A stretch of 64,000 bases of DNA. It comes from Pediococcus parvulus. GTDB taxonomy: Bacteria; Bacillota; Bacilli; Lactobacillales; Lactobacillaceae. The number at the start of each line of letters is the position of its first letter. The first letter of the stretch is position 1. The stretch covers positions 1 through 64,000 of the forward strand of contig NZ_BJWE01000002.1 in assembly GCF_007990205.1 (NCBI RefSeq), read 5' to 3'. The notes beneath the pieces are model-generated. The model was not told where the DNA came from. It did not search any database and saw only the letters and a program-made list of their open reading frames with translations. Both the position numbers and the translations under genes were made by a program. Shown here one piece after another: positions 32,176 through 40,998 of this stretch.

Positions 32176-32965
32176 ACTATTATTTGGTCGCTATATTCCG
32201 CAAGACTCTTTTGTTCATCATATGGATCCGCGGGCAAAGCTTGTTCTTAGTTTTTTGTACGTGATAGTTATTTTTTTTGCCAATAATTGGTGGATTTATC
32301 TGTTAATGACGTTAGTTGCAATTCTAAGTATTTGGGCGTCTAAGATTAACTTTAAACTGTTTGTCGATGGCATCTTGCCGTTGGTGTGGATTATCGCCTT
32401 TACAATGCTTATTCAAGTCTTTTTTGGAACTGGTGGGCATTTATACTGGCAATGGGGTATCTTTTCCATCACGAGCCTAGGAATCCTTAATGCGGCGTAT
32501 ATTTTTGTCCGTTTCACGTTAATTATCTTAATTTCGACATTATTGACCCTCTCGACTTCGCCAATTCAGATTTCGGACGCCATTGAATCTTTGTTGAAAC
32601 CATTAGCGAAAATTCATTTTCCAGTCTATGAAGTGGCGTTGATGCTCTCAATTGCTTTGCGATTTGTGCCAACGTTGATGGATGAAACGGAAGCCATTAT
32701 GAATGCCCAGCGTGCCCGTGGGGTTGATTTTGGAACGGGCAATATTGTGAACCGGATCAAGAAAATTATTCCCATTCTGATCCCACTTTTCATGAGTGCT
32801 TTTAATCGAGCTGAGGATTTAGCAACCGCCATGGAAGCTCGTGGCTATCAAGGCGGAGCAGGGCGAACAAAGTATCGATTATTAAAATGGGGAACAAGGG
32901 ACACAATCGCGACTTTGATTTATTTGTTAATGACGATGATTGTGTTTGCACTACGTTTCTTTTAA
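32168..32965 (+). CDS. ecfT: ECF transporter membrane subunit EcfT
   Basis: A 265-residue transmembrane coupling protein that links EcfA1-EcfA2 to exchangeable substrate-binding S-components. Four to five hydrophobic segments fill the first 145 residues. The two coupling-helix ARG motifs are visible as QRARGVDFG and MEARGYQGG. No S-component gene is next to it; one lies at 39007. Confidence 0.95.
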   Translation: MNKLLFGRYIPQDSFVHHMDPRAKLVLSFLYVIVIFFANNWWIYLLMTLVAILSIWASKINFKLFVDGILPLVWIIAFTMLIQVFFGTGGHLYWQWGIFSITSLGILNAAYIFVRFTLIILISTLLTLSTSPIQISDAIESLLKPLAKIHFPVYEVALMLSIALRFVPTLMDETEAIMNAQRARGVDFGTGNIVNRIKKIIPILIPLFMSAFNRAEDLATAMEARGYQGGAGRTKYRLLKWGTRDTIATLIYLLMTMIVFALRFF

Positions 32966-32974
32966 GGAGAATTT

Positions 32975-33742
32975 ATGTATCGTTATAAAATTACAATTGC
33001 CTACGATGGAACTAATTTTGCGGGTTTTCAGAAACAACCAAAACAACGCACAGTGGAAGAAACGTTGGAACGTGCAGTTAATAAGATTGCCAAAAAGCCG
33101 GTTAAACTGATAAAAGTCTACGGTTCTGGTAGAACGGATGCCGGCGTTCATGCCTTGGGCCAAGTTGTCCATTTCGATATCCCTTTTAATTTAGCGGAGA
33201 CTGCAATGCTACATGCGCTGAACAGCATTTTACCGTTGGATGTCGTGGTGTTGAGAGCTGAACATGTGACATCAGAGTTTCATGCACGCTATGGGACAGC
33301 AGGCAAACGGTATCAGTATCGATTAGCTTTAGGAGAATTTGTGGACCCGTTTAAACGTAATTATACCGGTCACTGGAAGTTTCCACTGGATTTGAAATTG
33401 ATTCAAAGGGCGTTACCAGATTTAATTGGAAAACATGATTTTACCAGTTTTTGCGCGTCCGGTGGGCACACCAAGACCAACATTCGAGAAATCTATGAGG
33501 CTACCGCTGTCTTTGATGAGAAACAAAATGAAATTGTGTTTGAATTTTATGGCAGTGGCTTTCTTTATAATATGGTGCGAATTATAGTCGCCGTTTTGAT
33601 TGAGATTGGTAGTGAACGGCGTCCCGTCCATGATATTTCACGAATAATTGAAGCTAAAAACCGGGATGAAGCCCGTGGAACGGCTCCAGCAAGTGGACTT
33701 TATTTAAAAAAAGTGTATTACCCGGAAAATTTTGGTAAATGA
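32975..33742 (+). CDS. truA: tRNA pseudouridine synthase A
   Basis: A 255-residue enzyme that makes pseudouridine at positions 38-40 of tRNA anticodon stems. Catalytic aspartate D55 is in [14 protein letters not shown], and RYQYRLALG and [13 protein letters not shown] follow. Nine bases after ecfT with AAGGAG in between; last gene of that unit, the usual context in Firmicutes. Confidence 0.96.
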   Translation: MYRYKITIAYDGTNFAGFQKQPKQRTVEETLERAVNKIAKKPVKLIKVYGSGRTDAGVHALGQVVHFDIPFNLAETAMLHALNSILPLDVVVLRAEHVTSEFHARYGTAGKRYQYRLALGEFVDPFKRNYTGHWKFPLDLKLIQRALPDLIGKHDFTSFCASGGHTKTNIREIYEATAVFDEKQNEIVFEFYGSGFLYNMVRIIVAVLIEIGSERRPVHDISRIIEAKNRDEARGTAPASGLYLKKVYYPENFGK

Positions 33743-33745
33743 TGA

Positions 33746-33774
33746 TTGACTTTAGTGAAGGTAATTAGTAAAAT
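33746..33774 (+). promoter_or_regulatory. rplM-rpsI promoter
   Basis: TTGACT (33746-33751), 17 bp, TAAAAT (33769-33774). It starts 4 bp after the truA stop and gives a leader of about 80 nt. Confidence 0.8.
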
Positions 33775-33780
33775 TGAATT

Positions 33781-33861
33781 TGGTATTGTTTACCTCCACA
33801 AATAGGCCCCGGAAACTTATTAAAGTTGAGTTAAACAAAACAGAAATTGGAGGAAATACAA
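33781..33861 (+). ncRNA. rplM leader (candidate L13 leader)
   Basis: An 80-nt leader between promoter and rplM, where Bacillus and relatives carry the L13 leader RNA that lets L13 control its own operon. A GTTTACC segment near 33788 can face GGAAAC near 33810, and the same GTTTACCTCC could mask the GGAGG site. This is position-based; the structure is not firmly established. Confidence 0.4.
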
Positions 33862-34305
33862 GTGCGTACAACATATTTAGCAAAACCAGGCGAAGTAGAT
33901 CGCAAATGGTACGTAGTAGATGCTACAGATGTTCCTTTGGGACGTTTAGCAAGTACAGTTGCATCTATCTTACGCGGTAAAAACAAACCAACATTCACAC
34001 CAAACGTTGATACAGGTGACTATGTAATCGTTGTGAATGCAGCAAACGTCAAATTAACAGGTCGTAAAGCGACACGTAAAATTTACTATCATCATTCTAA
34101 TCACCCAGGTGGCTTAAAAGCTAAGACTGCTGGTGAAATGCGTGATAAGACTCCTGAAAAATTAATTGAGACTTCAGTTAAGGGAATGCTTCCTCATAAC
34201 TCACTGGGTCATAATATGGGACTCAAATTACATGTCTATGCTGGCTCAGAACATGATCATCAAGCTCAACAACCTGAAAAGCTTGACATCACTAACTTAA
34301 TTTAA
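33862..34305 (+). CDS. rplM: Ribosomal protein L13 (uL13)
   Basis: A 147-residue early-assembly 50S protein with [20 protein letters not shown] and [20 protein letters not shown]. The GTG at 33862, seven bases after TTGGAGGA, gives [10 protein letters not shown]; a start at 33847 would precede the ribosome site. 14 bp before rpsI. Confidence 0.96.
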   Translation: MRTTYLAKPGEVDRKWYVVDATDVPLGRLASTVASILRGKNKPTFTPNVDTGDYVIVVNAANVKLTGRKATRKIYYHHSNHPGGLKAKTAGEMRDKTPEKLIETSVKGMLPHNSLGHNMGLKLHVYAGSEHDHQAQQPEKLDITNLI

Positions 34306-34319
34306 GGAGGAAACGAATT

Positions 34320-34712
34320 TTGGCAGAAGCACAATATCGCGGCACTGGTCGCCGTAAAAACTCTGTTGCTCGTGTACGTCTTGTACCCGGCACAGGAAAA
34401 ATTACTGTAAATGACAAAGCGATTGAAGACTACATTCCATTCGCTAACTTACGTCAAGTTGTTATCCAACCATTTGAAGTTACCGAAACAACTGGCAATT
34501 ACGATGTTCTCGTAAATGTTAATGGTGGTGGCTTCTCTGGGCAATCAGGTGCTATTCGTCATGGAATTGCACGTGCATTGCTTGATGTAGATCCTGACTT
34601 CCGTACACCTTTAAAACGTGCTGGTCTCTTAACTCGTGACCCTCGTATGAAGGAACGTAAGAAATACGGTCTTAAAAAAGCTCGTAAAGCAGGTCAATTC
34701 TCAAAACGCTAA
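34320..34712 (+). CDS. rpsI: Ribosomal protein S9 (uS9)
   Basis: A 130-residue 30S protein whose SKR tail reaches the P-site t[20 protein letters not shown] start, [13 protein letters not shown] middle, [12 protein letters not shown] end. It begins with TTG after AAGGAGG. Confidence 0.97.
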   Translation: MAEAQYRGTGRRKNSVARVRLVPGTGKITVNDKAIEDYIPFANLRQVVIQPFEVTETTGNYDVLVNVNGGGFSGQSGAIRHGIARALLDVDPDFRTPLKRAGLLTRDPRMKERKKYGLKKARKAGQFSKR

Positions 34713-34732
34713 AATTCATTTTTCAATGTTTC

Positions 34733-34765
34733 AAACACTTCTTCATTGCGAAGAGGTGTTTTTTT
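34733..34765 (+). terminator. rplM-rpsI terminator
   Basis: A 12-bp stem (34733-34744 with 34750-34761) with one G-T pair, followed by a run of seven T's ending at 34765. Confidence 0.88.
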
Positions 34766-34770
34766 GTGCA

Positions 34771-34844
34771 AAAAAATAAGTTATCACTCAGACAGTTTCT
34801 GAATGCGATTGTTCGCAGACTCAGAAACTGTAAGGTGATAACTT
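34771..34844 (-). terminator. Long hairpin terminator of padA
   Basis: Two nested perfect arms: AAGTTATCAC (34778-34787) with its complement at 34835-34844, and an 11-bp inner pair (34792-34802 with 34821-34831). On the minus strand it is followed by a T-rich tract, so it ends the padA transcript. The stem of 21 pairs is long for a terminator. Confidence 0.75.
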
Positions 34845-34857
34845 GTTGAAGAGCTAT

Positions 34858-35394
34858 TTAGTTGTGGATGCGTTTATAATTTTCGTCAAAATATTTACCC
34901 GCACGAATGTCAGCTGGTAATTCTGGATAGGGGGCTTCACTAATGACGTCTTCATTGTTTTGTCCCGCGTCGCCGATGTAAGTGATGTGTGCAAATTCTG
35001 GAACGACTAATTTAGGATAAGTTTCATATTTTTCTCGAGAAACTTCCATGAGATCAATGTGATCGTTTTGGTAAGTTACCGTAATTTCGGGATGTTCTTG
35101 AACCCAGCGAGGGAAAAAGATGGTTCCATTAAGCTTCTTTTCATTAGGAACGAAGTCAAGCGCAACATCGGTTCCAGTTGGCTCAGTCCAGGCGACCTTG
35201 TAAATCCCAGGAACAAGCATCACAATGTTGGCTTCTTGGTCTTTAACCCAACGGCCGGCAACCATACCGCCATGGATTCGGTAGTCAACGGTATGGTCAT
35301 TTTTTGCGTACCATTCATATTCCCAGCCGTTATCGTACGTATAGATAAAATGAGTGACTAAAAAATCGTCTAATGTTTTAAATGTTTTTGTCAT
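34858..35394 (-). CDS. padA: Phenolic acid decarboxylase
   Basis: A 178-residue cofactor-free cytosolic lyase that decarboxylates p-coumaric, ferulic and caffeic acid to vinylphenols, detoxifying plant phenolic acids. The residues known for catalysis in the L. plantarum enzyme fall at the same numbers: Tyr18, Tyr20, Arg48 and Glu71. Length is full. GGAGGAA precedes the ATG. It is divergent from padR with a palindromic operator between them, so it should be induced by phenolic acids when PadR lets go. Confidence 0.94.
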   Translation of the reverse strand: MTKTFKTLDDFLVTHFIYTYDNGWEYEWYAKNDHTVDYRIHGGMVAGRWVKDQEANIVMLVPGIYKVAWTEPTGTDVALDFVPNEKKLNGTIFFPRWVQEHPEITVTYQNDHIDLMEVSREKYETYPKLVVPEFAHITYIGDAGQNNEDVISEAPYPELPADIRAGKYFDENYKRIHN

Positions 35395-35422
35395 GAGTCA
35401 AATTCCTCCAATAATAAGTAAT

Positions 35423-35440
35423 CATGTAATTAATTACATG
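35423..35440. promoter_or_regulatory. PadR operator
   Basis: A perfect 18-bp palindrome CATGTAATTAATTACATG in the padA-padR intergenic region. It matches the known PadR site ATGT-N8-ACAT exactly. It lies 29 bp from the padA ATG and 60 bp from the padR ATG, in a position to block the padA promoter. Confidence 0.88.
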
Positions 35441-35499
35441 TTTTTGATGACTTGATCATGCTACAATATTTTTAACAGTTCGTCAAGGAGGATGCATAA

Positions 35500-36045
35500 A
35501 TGGCTCAAAAGAATCGCTTAAAGTATATTTTATTAGGATTGCTTAAGAAGCAACGTCAGACTGGCTACGACCTTGCGAAATCATTTGATTCGGACATTGG
35601 AGAGTTTTGGACGGCAAATCATAGTCAAATTTATCCACTTTTGAAACGGATGGAAGCTGATCACCTGATTGCGCATGAAGCCATCACGGTAGGGCAAAAA
35701 CTGCAAAAAAAGCAGTACTACATGACCTCGGCTGGTCAGCAAACATTTAACGCATGGCTGAAATCACCATCGGATTTGACTGGAAGCCATGATGAATTTA
35801 TTTTGAAACTATTTTTTATTGACGATCCAAAGTCGGAGTTGCTTAGACCAATGATTACAATGCAACAACAGTATCATGATGAAAAATTACATCATTTAGA
35901 ACAACAATTTCAGGAAAAGTTTCCGAATCAAAAACGAATTGATCAAGATTTTGGGCATTCATTAGTGCTACGGCATGCAATTGATCGCGAACGCGGGTAC
36001 AGCAACTGGTTGGCTGAAATGGTGAAAACAATTAAAACGGAGTGA
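35500..36045 (+). CDS. padR: PadR-type transcriptional repressor
   Basis: A 181-residue winged-helix repressor of the phenolic acid stress response. The N-terminal domain (about 1-85) has the PadR pattern RLKYILLGLLKKQRQTGYDLAKSF and SQIYPLLKRMEADHLI, with a wing around KKQYYMTSAGQ. The C-terminal helical part (100-181) serves dimerisation. CAAGGAGG precedes the ATG. Its divergence from padA and the palindrome between them support the assignment. Confidence 0.92.
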   Translation: MAQKNRLKYILLGLLKKQRQTGYDLAKSFDSDIGEFWTANHSQIYPLLKRMEADHLIAHEAITVGQKLQKKQYYMTSAGQQTFNAWLKSPSDLTGSHDEFILKLFFIDDPKSELLRPMITMQQQYHDEKLHHLEQQFQEKFPNQKRIDQDFGHSLVLRHAIDRERGYSNWLAEMVKTIKTE

Positions 36046-36089
36046 TTAAGGTGAAGGGATGCCATCAGTGTTTTGTTTAAGAAGCAAAA

Positions 36090-36134
36090 TTGACATTTTC
36101 TTAGATATTGATTAGAATTAAACATTATATCTAA
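36090..36134 (+). promoter_or_regulatory. Promoter and dyad in front of the amino-acid permease
   Basis: TTGACA (36090-36095), 17 bp, TAGAAT (36113-36118). An inverted repeat TTAGATAT (36101-36108) and ATATCTAA (36127-36134) brackets the -10 and the start point, a good place for a repressor. The repressor is unknown. Confidence 0.7.
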
Positions 36135-36164
36135 TCGAAAGCCAATAATGATTGGAGCGAAGTT

Positions 36165-37604
36165 ATGTCGAGAACGAGTAAATTTGCGGATCTGTTTGTC
36201 CGTAAAGAAGTTAATACTGATATGTTTAAAAAAACCGGATTGGAAAAATCTTTAAATGCGTTTAGCTTAACAACTATGGGGGTTGGCGCGATTGTCGGTG
36301 CTGGAATCTTTATCACTCCAGGAATTATTGCCGCATCTTATAGTGGCCCAGGTGTTTGGTTATCTTACTTAGTGGCAGCGATTGTTTGTTCCTTAGCGGC
36401 TTTGTGTTACTCAGAATTCTCATCAACCATCCCGTTAGCTGGAAGTGCGTATACGTATATCTACACTGTATTTGGGGAACTCATTGCTTGGGTGCTTGGT
36501 TGGGCATTAATTTCGGAGTATCTGTTTGCTGTTTCGTCGGTGGCGGTTAGTTGGTCAGCTTATTTCCAAAACATTTTGGCTGGGTTTAACGTTCACTTAC
36601 CGGAAATTTTTCGTGCAGCTTATGGCACTTCTGGTAGTCCTCATGCGCTATTTGATTTACCAGCCTTTGTGATTACAATGATCATTGCTTATTTACTGGT
36701 CCAAGGGGTGCGTGAATCTGCCAGAGTTAATGCCGTGATGGTTATTTTGAAAATTTCGGTGATTTTACTTTTTATCGTTGTCGCCGCGTTTTATGTACGT
36801 CCCGCTAATTACAACCCAATTTTACCTTTCGGGGTGAAAGGTGTGATCAGAGGGGCTGCAGTTGCGTTTTATGCGTACATTGGTTTCGATGCTGTTTCTA
36901 CAGCGTCTGAAGAAGTTAAAAATCCGAAACGAGATATGCCAATTGGAATTGTGTCTTCATTGATTGTGGCTTCAGTCCTATATATTGCACTTTCTGTGGT
37001 GCTAGTTGGCGTTGTCCATTACACCAAGCTTAACGTGGCCGATCCAGTGGCACTGGCTTTACATCTGATTCATCAAAACTGGGTGGCCGGCATTGTTTCA
37101 CTTGGGGCAGTCATCGGGATGACCACGGTGCTAATTGTGATGTCTTATGGGGGAACCCGGTTGATTTTTGCGATTAGTCGGGATGGTCTTTTACCAAAGG
37201 CGTTACATAAACTAAATCCTAAAACGCATGTACCAGTAATTAATACCTGGATTTTTGGATTGATCGCAAGTATTTTTGCGGGTGTGATTCCATTGAGTAA
37301 AATTGCGGAGTTGGTGAATATCGGAACGTTGTTTGCGTTTGCGATGGTGTCATTGGGCGTTGTGTTTTTGCGAAGTGATCGAAAGTTTAGAAATTTGCCT
37401 AAGTCATTCGAGGTGCCGCTGTATCCGTTTATTCCAATATTGTCGTTTGCGGCATGCGTGTATTTGATGTTGCAGTTGGCGCCATTTACGTGGAAGATGT
37501 TTGGAATTTGGCTAGTGATCGGATTGGTGATCTACTTTAGTTATGGATTTTCGCATAGTATTGCAAGAAGAAATGAAGAAAAGAGTGTGGAAAAGCACGG
37601 TTAG
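36165..37604 (+). CDS. APC-superfamily amino-acid permease (cationic amino acid transporter type)
   Basis: A 479-residue polytopic permease with about twelve membrane segments. The first carries the substrate-binding motif GVGAIVGAGIFITPGI. The RESARVNAVMVILKI, YIGFDAVSTASEEVKNP and GGTRLIFAISRDGLLP segments place it in the CAT branch (YfnA/GkApcT-like). Substrate not determined. It has its own promoter with a flanking dyad. Its last codons and stop (VEKHG) lie inside the first copy of the intergenic repeat that follows, so the original C-terminus may have been replaced. Confidence 0.85.
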   Translation: MSRTSKFADLFVRKEVNTDMFKKTGLEKSLNAFSLTTMGVGAIVGAGIFITPGIIAASYSGPGVWLSYLVAAIVCSLAALCYSEFSSTIPLAGSAYTYIYTVFGELIAWVLGWALISEYLFAVSSVAVSWSAYFQNILAGFNVHLPEIFRAAYGTSGSPHALFDLPAFVITMIIAYLLVQGVRESARVNAVMVILKISVILLFIVVAAFYVRPANYNPILPFGVKGVIRGAAVAFYAYIGFDAVSTASEEVKNPKRDMPIGIVSSLIVASVLYIALSVVLVGVVHYTKLNVADPVALALHLIHQNWVAGIVSLGAVIGMTTVLIVMSYGGTRLIFAISRDGLLPKALHKLNPKTHVPVINTWIFGLIASIFAGVIPLSKIAELVNIGTLFAFAMVSLGVVFLRSDRKFRNLPKSFEVPLYPFIPILSFAACVYLMLQLAPFTWKMFGIWLVIGLVIYFSYGFSHSIARRNEEKSVEKHG

Positions 37605-37855
37605 ACTGTGAGTATTAGCATAACATCAGATATTATCCACGGGTTGTGTGGATGGTGTCTGATGTTGGGCTAAACGGAAGAGTCTGCGCATTGGAACACG
37701 TTTCAGAAAAGAATGTGGAAAAGCACGGTTAGACTGTGAGTATTAGCCCAAGTCGCTAATAAGCTTTGTGCTTCGGTCGTTGACCATTCTTGTGGCCGAA
37801 AAGCAGACCGCAAGAAGCATGGCGGCGGAAGAGTCTGTGCATTGGAGCACGTTTC
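37577..37855. repeat. Two tandem copies of an intergenic palindromic repeat
   Basis: Unit 1 (37577-37704) and unit 2 (37705-37855) share a left part (43 bp, 37577-37619 and 37705-37747, one mismatch) and a right part of 29 bp (37676-37704 and 37827-37855, two mismatches). Their centres differ. Unit 1 has a hairpin AACATCAGA/TCTGATGTT (37622-37630, 37658-37666) with an inner ATCCAC/GTGGAT. Unit 2 has a hairpin around TTCGG/CCGAA and a second possible pairing. The first unit starts within the permease coding region. A related element lies at 54090. Confidence 0.8.
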
Positions 37856-37858
37856 ATA

Positions 37859-37894
37859 AAAAAGGACTGAAGAAAATATTTTCTTCAGTCCTTT
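37859..37894. terminator. Bidirectional terminator between permease and dehydrogenase
   Basis: A perfect 17-bp inverted repeat (37859-37875 with 37878-37894), four A's at one end and four T's at the other. It serves both converging genes. Confidence 0.88.
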
Positions 37895-37938
37895 TAAAAT
37901 ACGAAGAAACCAATCAACGTTTTTTATAATAGCGATCA

Positions 37939-38892
37939 TCAATATCCGTTCTTTATATTCACGCGATTGGTAGCCACCGTGCCGTCTGTCATAAATTGCT
38001 TAAGATTTGGTAGCAAGATTTTGTCCCAAGCACGTCCCAGATGAGACATTTGGGCAGAGTAGTGTGGGGTGATCAACACGTTGGGCATTTGCCACAATGA
38101 ACTATTGCTTGGTAAAGGCTCTTGTTCAAATACATCTAACGCTGCGTGCTGAAGGTGATCAGAATGCAACGCTTCAATCAGAGCAGACGTGTCTACCGAA
38201 CCACCACGGCCGACATTCACAAACAAAAAAGCCGATTTTAAGAAATCAAAAAAGGTTTTGTCATAGAAATGAGCAGTTTCTTTAGTTAATGGCATGATGT
38301 TTACAATGACATCTGTATCCGCCACGGCTTTTCGCCAGTCACTTTGGGCATAGGTTTCGTCAAAATTGGCAGCTGAGTGGCCAGTACGGTTGACACCAAT
38401 CACTTTGGCATGAAATGACTGTAACAGGCGGGCTAGTTCGCTACCAATATGGCCAGTCCCAAAAATGGTCCAGGTTAGGTCATCGAGGGTAACCACCTCA
38501 CCAAAATTATGTTGATCAGTCCAGTGCTTTTGTTCAGCATCAGCCAATACTCGTGGTAGATCACGGGCAAAGTATAACGCATAAAGTAAAATAGTCTGTG
38601 AAATAGGGATGGCGTGAACACCACTCATATTTGAGACCAGAATGTGTTTTGCTTTCAATTGAGCAAGCGGTAAATAATCAACGCCCGCACTAAAAGTTTG
38701 CAGCCATTTTAGGGAACTACCAGTAGCTGTTAAAACTTTTTTGGAAATATCAGGTTTCCAGCCGAACATAATGGTGATAGAAGCATAGTCGCTCGGCTTA
38801 ATGGTTGCTTCAGTAAAAATGTGCACACCTAAATTTCGGTAGGCGCTTAAATTTAATTCTGAATTATCTGTTAAAAGTAAAAGGTTCTCCAA
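37939..38892 (-). CDS. D-isomer-specific 2-hydroxyacid dehydrogenase
   Basis: A 317-residue NAD(P)-dependent oxidoreductase that reduces 2-oxoacids to D-2-hydroxyacids. The dinucleotide site is FGTGHIGSELA near residue 145. The catalytic arginine is in NVGRGGSVD, the glutamate in DVFEQEPLP and the histidine in ITPHYSA. The short N-terminal domain resembles the GhrA-like branch rather than classical D-lactate dehydrogenase. The start is TTG, ten bases after AAGGAG. The natural substrate is not evident from context. Confidence 0.85.
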   Translation of the reverse strand: MENLLLLTDNSELNLSAYRNLGVHIFTEATIKPSDYASITIMFGWKPDISKKVLTATGSSLKWLQTFSAGVDYLPLAQLKAKHILVSNMSGVHAIPISQTILLYALYFARDLPRVLADAEQKHWTDQHNFGEVVTLDDLTWTIFGTGHIGSELARLLQSFHAKVIGVNRTGHSAANFDETYAQSDWRKAVADTDVIVNIMPLTKETAHFYDKTFFDFLKSAFLFVNVGRGGSVDTSALIEALHSDHLQHAALDVFEQEPLPSNSSLWQMPNVLITPHYSAQMSHLGRAWDKILLPNLKQFMTDGTVATNRVNIKNGY

Positions 38893-38945
38893 ACCTTAAC
38901 AACTCCTTATAAAGTGGTTTGTAGTTAATTTTTTGGTCACTTACA

Positions 38946-38954
38946 TGGTATAAT
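38946..38954 (+). promoter_or_regulatory. Extended -10 promoter of the ECF S-component gene
   Basis: TGG-TATAAT (38946-38954) is a perfect extended -10. No good -35 at the right distance. The leader is about 45 nt and shows no riboswitch-like structure. Confidence 0.7.
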
Positions 38955-39006
38955 GTTTCTTAACAATTATGAAATCAAATGGCTTTTTATCTTGTGAGGG
39001 ACAACA

Positions 39007-39612
39007 ATGGGAAAAAATTCTGCAGGTCGGATTAGTATTTTAGGATTGTTTGCGGCAATCATCATCCTTCAAAATTATGTACCAATAATTGGGTATTTAC
39101 CAGTCGGACCACTAAATATTACCACGATTCATATTACGGTAATTATTGCCGCGGTGGTGCTTGGACCGGTTGATGGGGCCATTATTGGCGGCATATGGGG
39201 TATCGCGGATTGGATTCGTGCGTTAACAGTTACCTCGAGTGTGTTAGGTAACATTGTAATGGTTAATCCGCTCATTTCGGTCCTGCCTAGGATTCTGATT
39301 GGTTTAATTGCTGGTTGGCTATTTACAAAATTGGCACGTAATCACGCCAAATTAACCGTACCGTTAGTGATAAGTGGTGTGGTTGGGGCTTTGGTCAATA
39401 CGATCCTAGTTTTAGGAGGTATTGCCTTCTTCTTTGGTAAGGGTTCTGCAGTGTTAGCGGCCATCAATTTTCAGGCGCTAACGCCGTACATTTTGTTTGT
39501 GGCAGGAACTAATGGGATTCCAGAAGCAATTGCGGCTGGTATTTTAGTACCTTTAATCTCGTTACCTCTTCTGAAATATACCAAGTTGGGAAAACAACGA
39601 TTTAATAAATAA
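39007..39612 (+). CDS. ECF transporter S-component (vitamin-binding subunit)
   Basis: A 201-residue membrane protein with about six hydrophobic segments. The pattern LPVGPLNITTIHITVIIAAV followed by VLGPVDGAIIGGIWG is typical of the PF12822-type S-components, which include pantothenate, folate and related carriers. It would dock on EcfA1-EcfA2-EcfT encoded at 30491-32965. Substrate is unresolved; pantothenate or folate are the first guesses from the family. It seems to be the first gene of a unit with the glucosaminidase and xpt. Confidence 0.85.
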   Translation: MGKNSAGRISILGLFAAIIILQNYVPIIGYLPVGPLNITTIHITVIIAAVVLGPVDGAIIGGIWGIADWIRALTVTSSVLGNIVMVNPLISVLPRILIGLIAGWLFTKLARNHAKLTVPLVISGVVGALVNTILVLGGIAFFFGKGSAVLAAINFQALTPYILFVAGTNGIPEAIAAGILVPLISLPLLKYTKLGKQRFNK

Positions 39613-39625
39613 TGTAGAAAGATGG

Positions 39626-40866
<1,241 letters not shown>

Positions 40867-40888
40867 TGCAAAAACCCAGTGAATATAC

Positions 40889-40917
40889 TTGCCAACGAAG
40901 GACGACAACAGTAATAT
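40889..40917 (+). promoter_or_regulatory. Promoter of the PurK-like gene
   Basis: TTGCCA (40889-40894), 17 bp, TAATAT (40912-40917), 82 bp before the ATG. A 12-codon open frame at 40934-40972 with a basic product lies in the leader, but has no clear ribosome site. Confidence 0.55.
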
Positions 40918-40998
40918 TAAGGTTGAAGTCATTATGATCGGTAAAAAGAATGAAAAGAAATTTGCACGTTAATGGGTGCATAAGAATGGGTGGGCTAA

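Noticed and set aside
36119-36164. T-box or lysine riboswitch before the amino-acid permease
   Set aside because: The leader is about 40 nt and contains only the dyad; no T-box sequence or aptamer. The SteT-like gene also has a short leader.
37703-37942. Minus-strand open frame of 79 codons over the tandem repeat
   Set aside because: It runs through the terminator palindrome and a repeat unit and has no family resemblance.
40934-40972. 12-codon open frame in the leader of the PurK-like gene
   Set aside because: No clear ribosome site and too short to support as a leader peptide.
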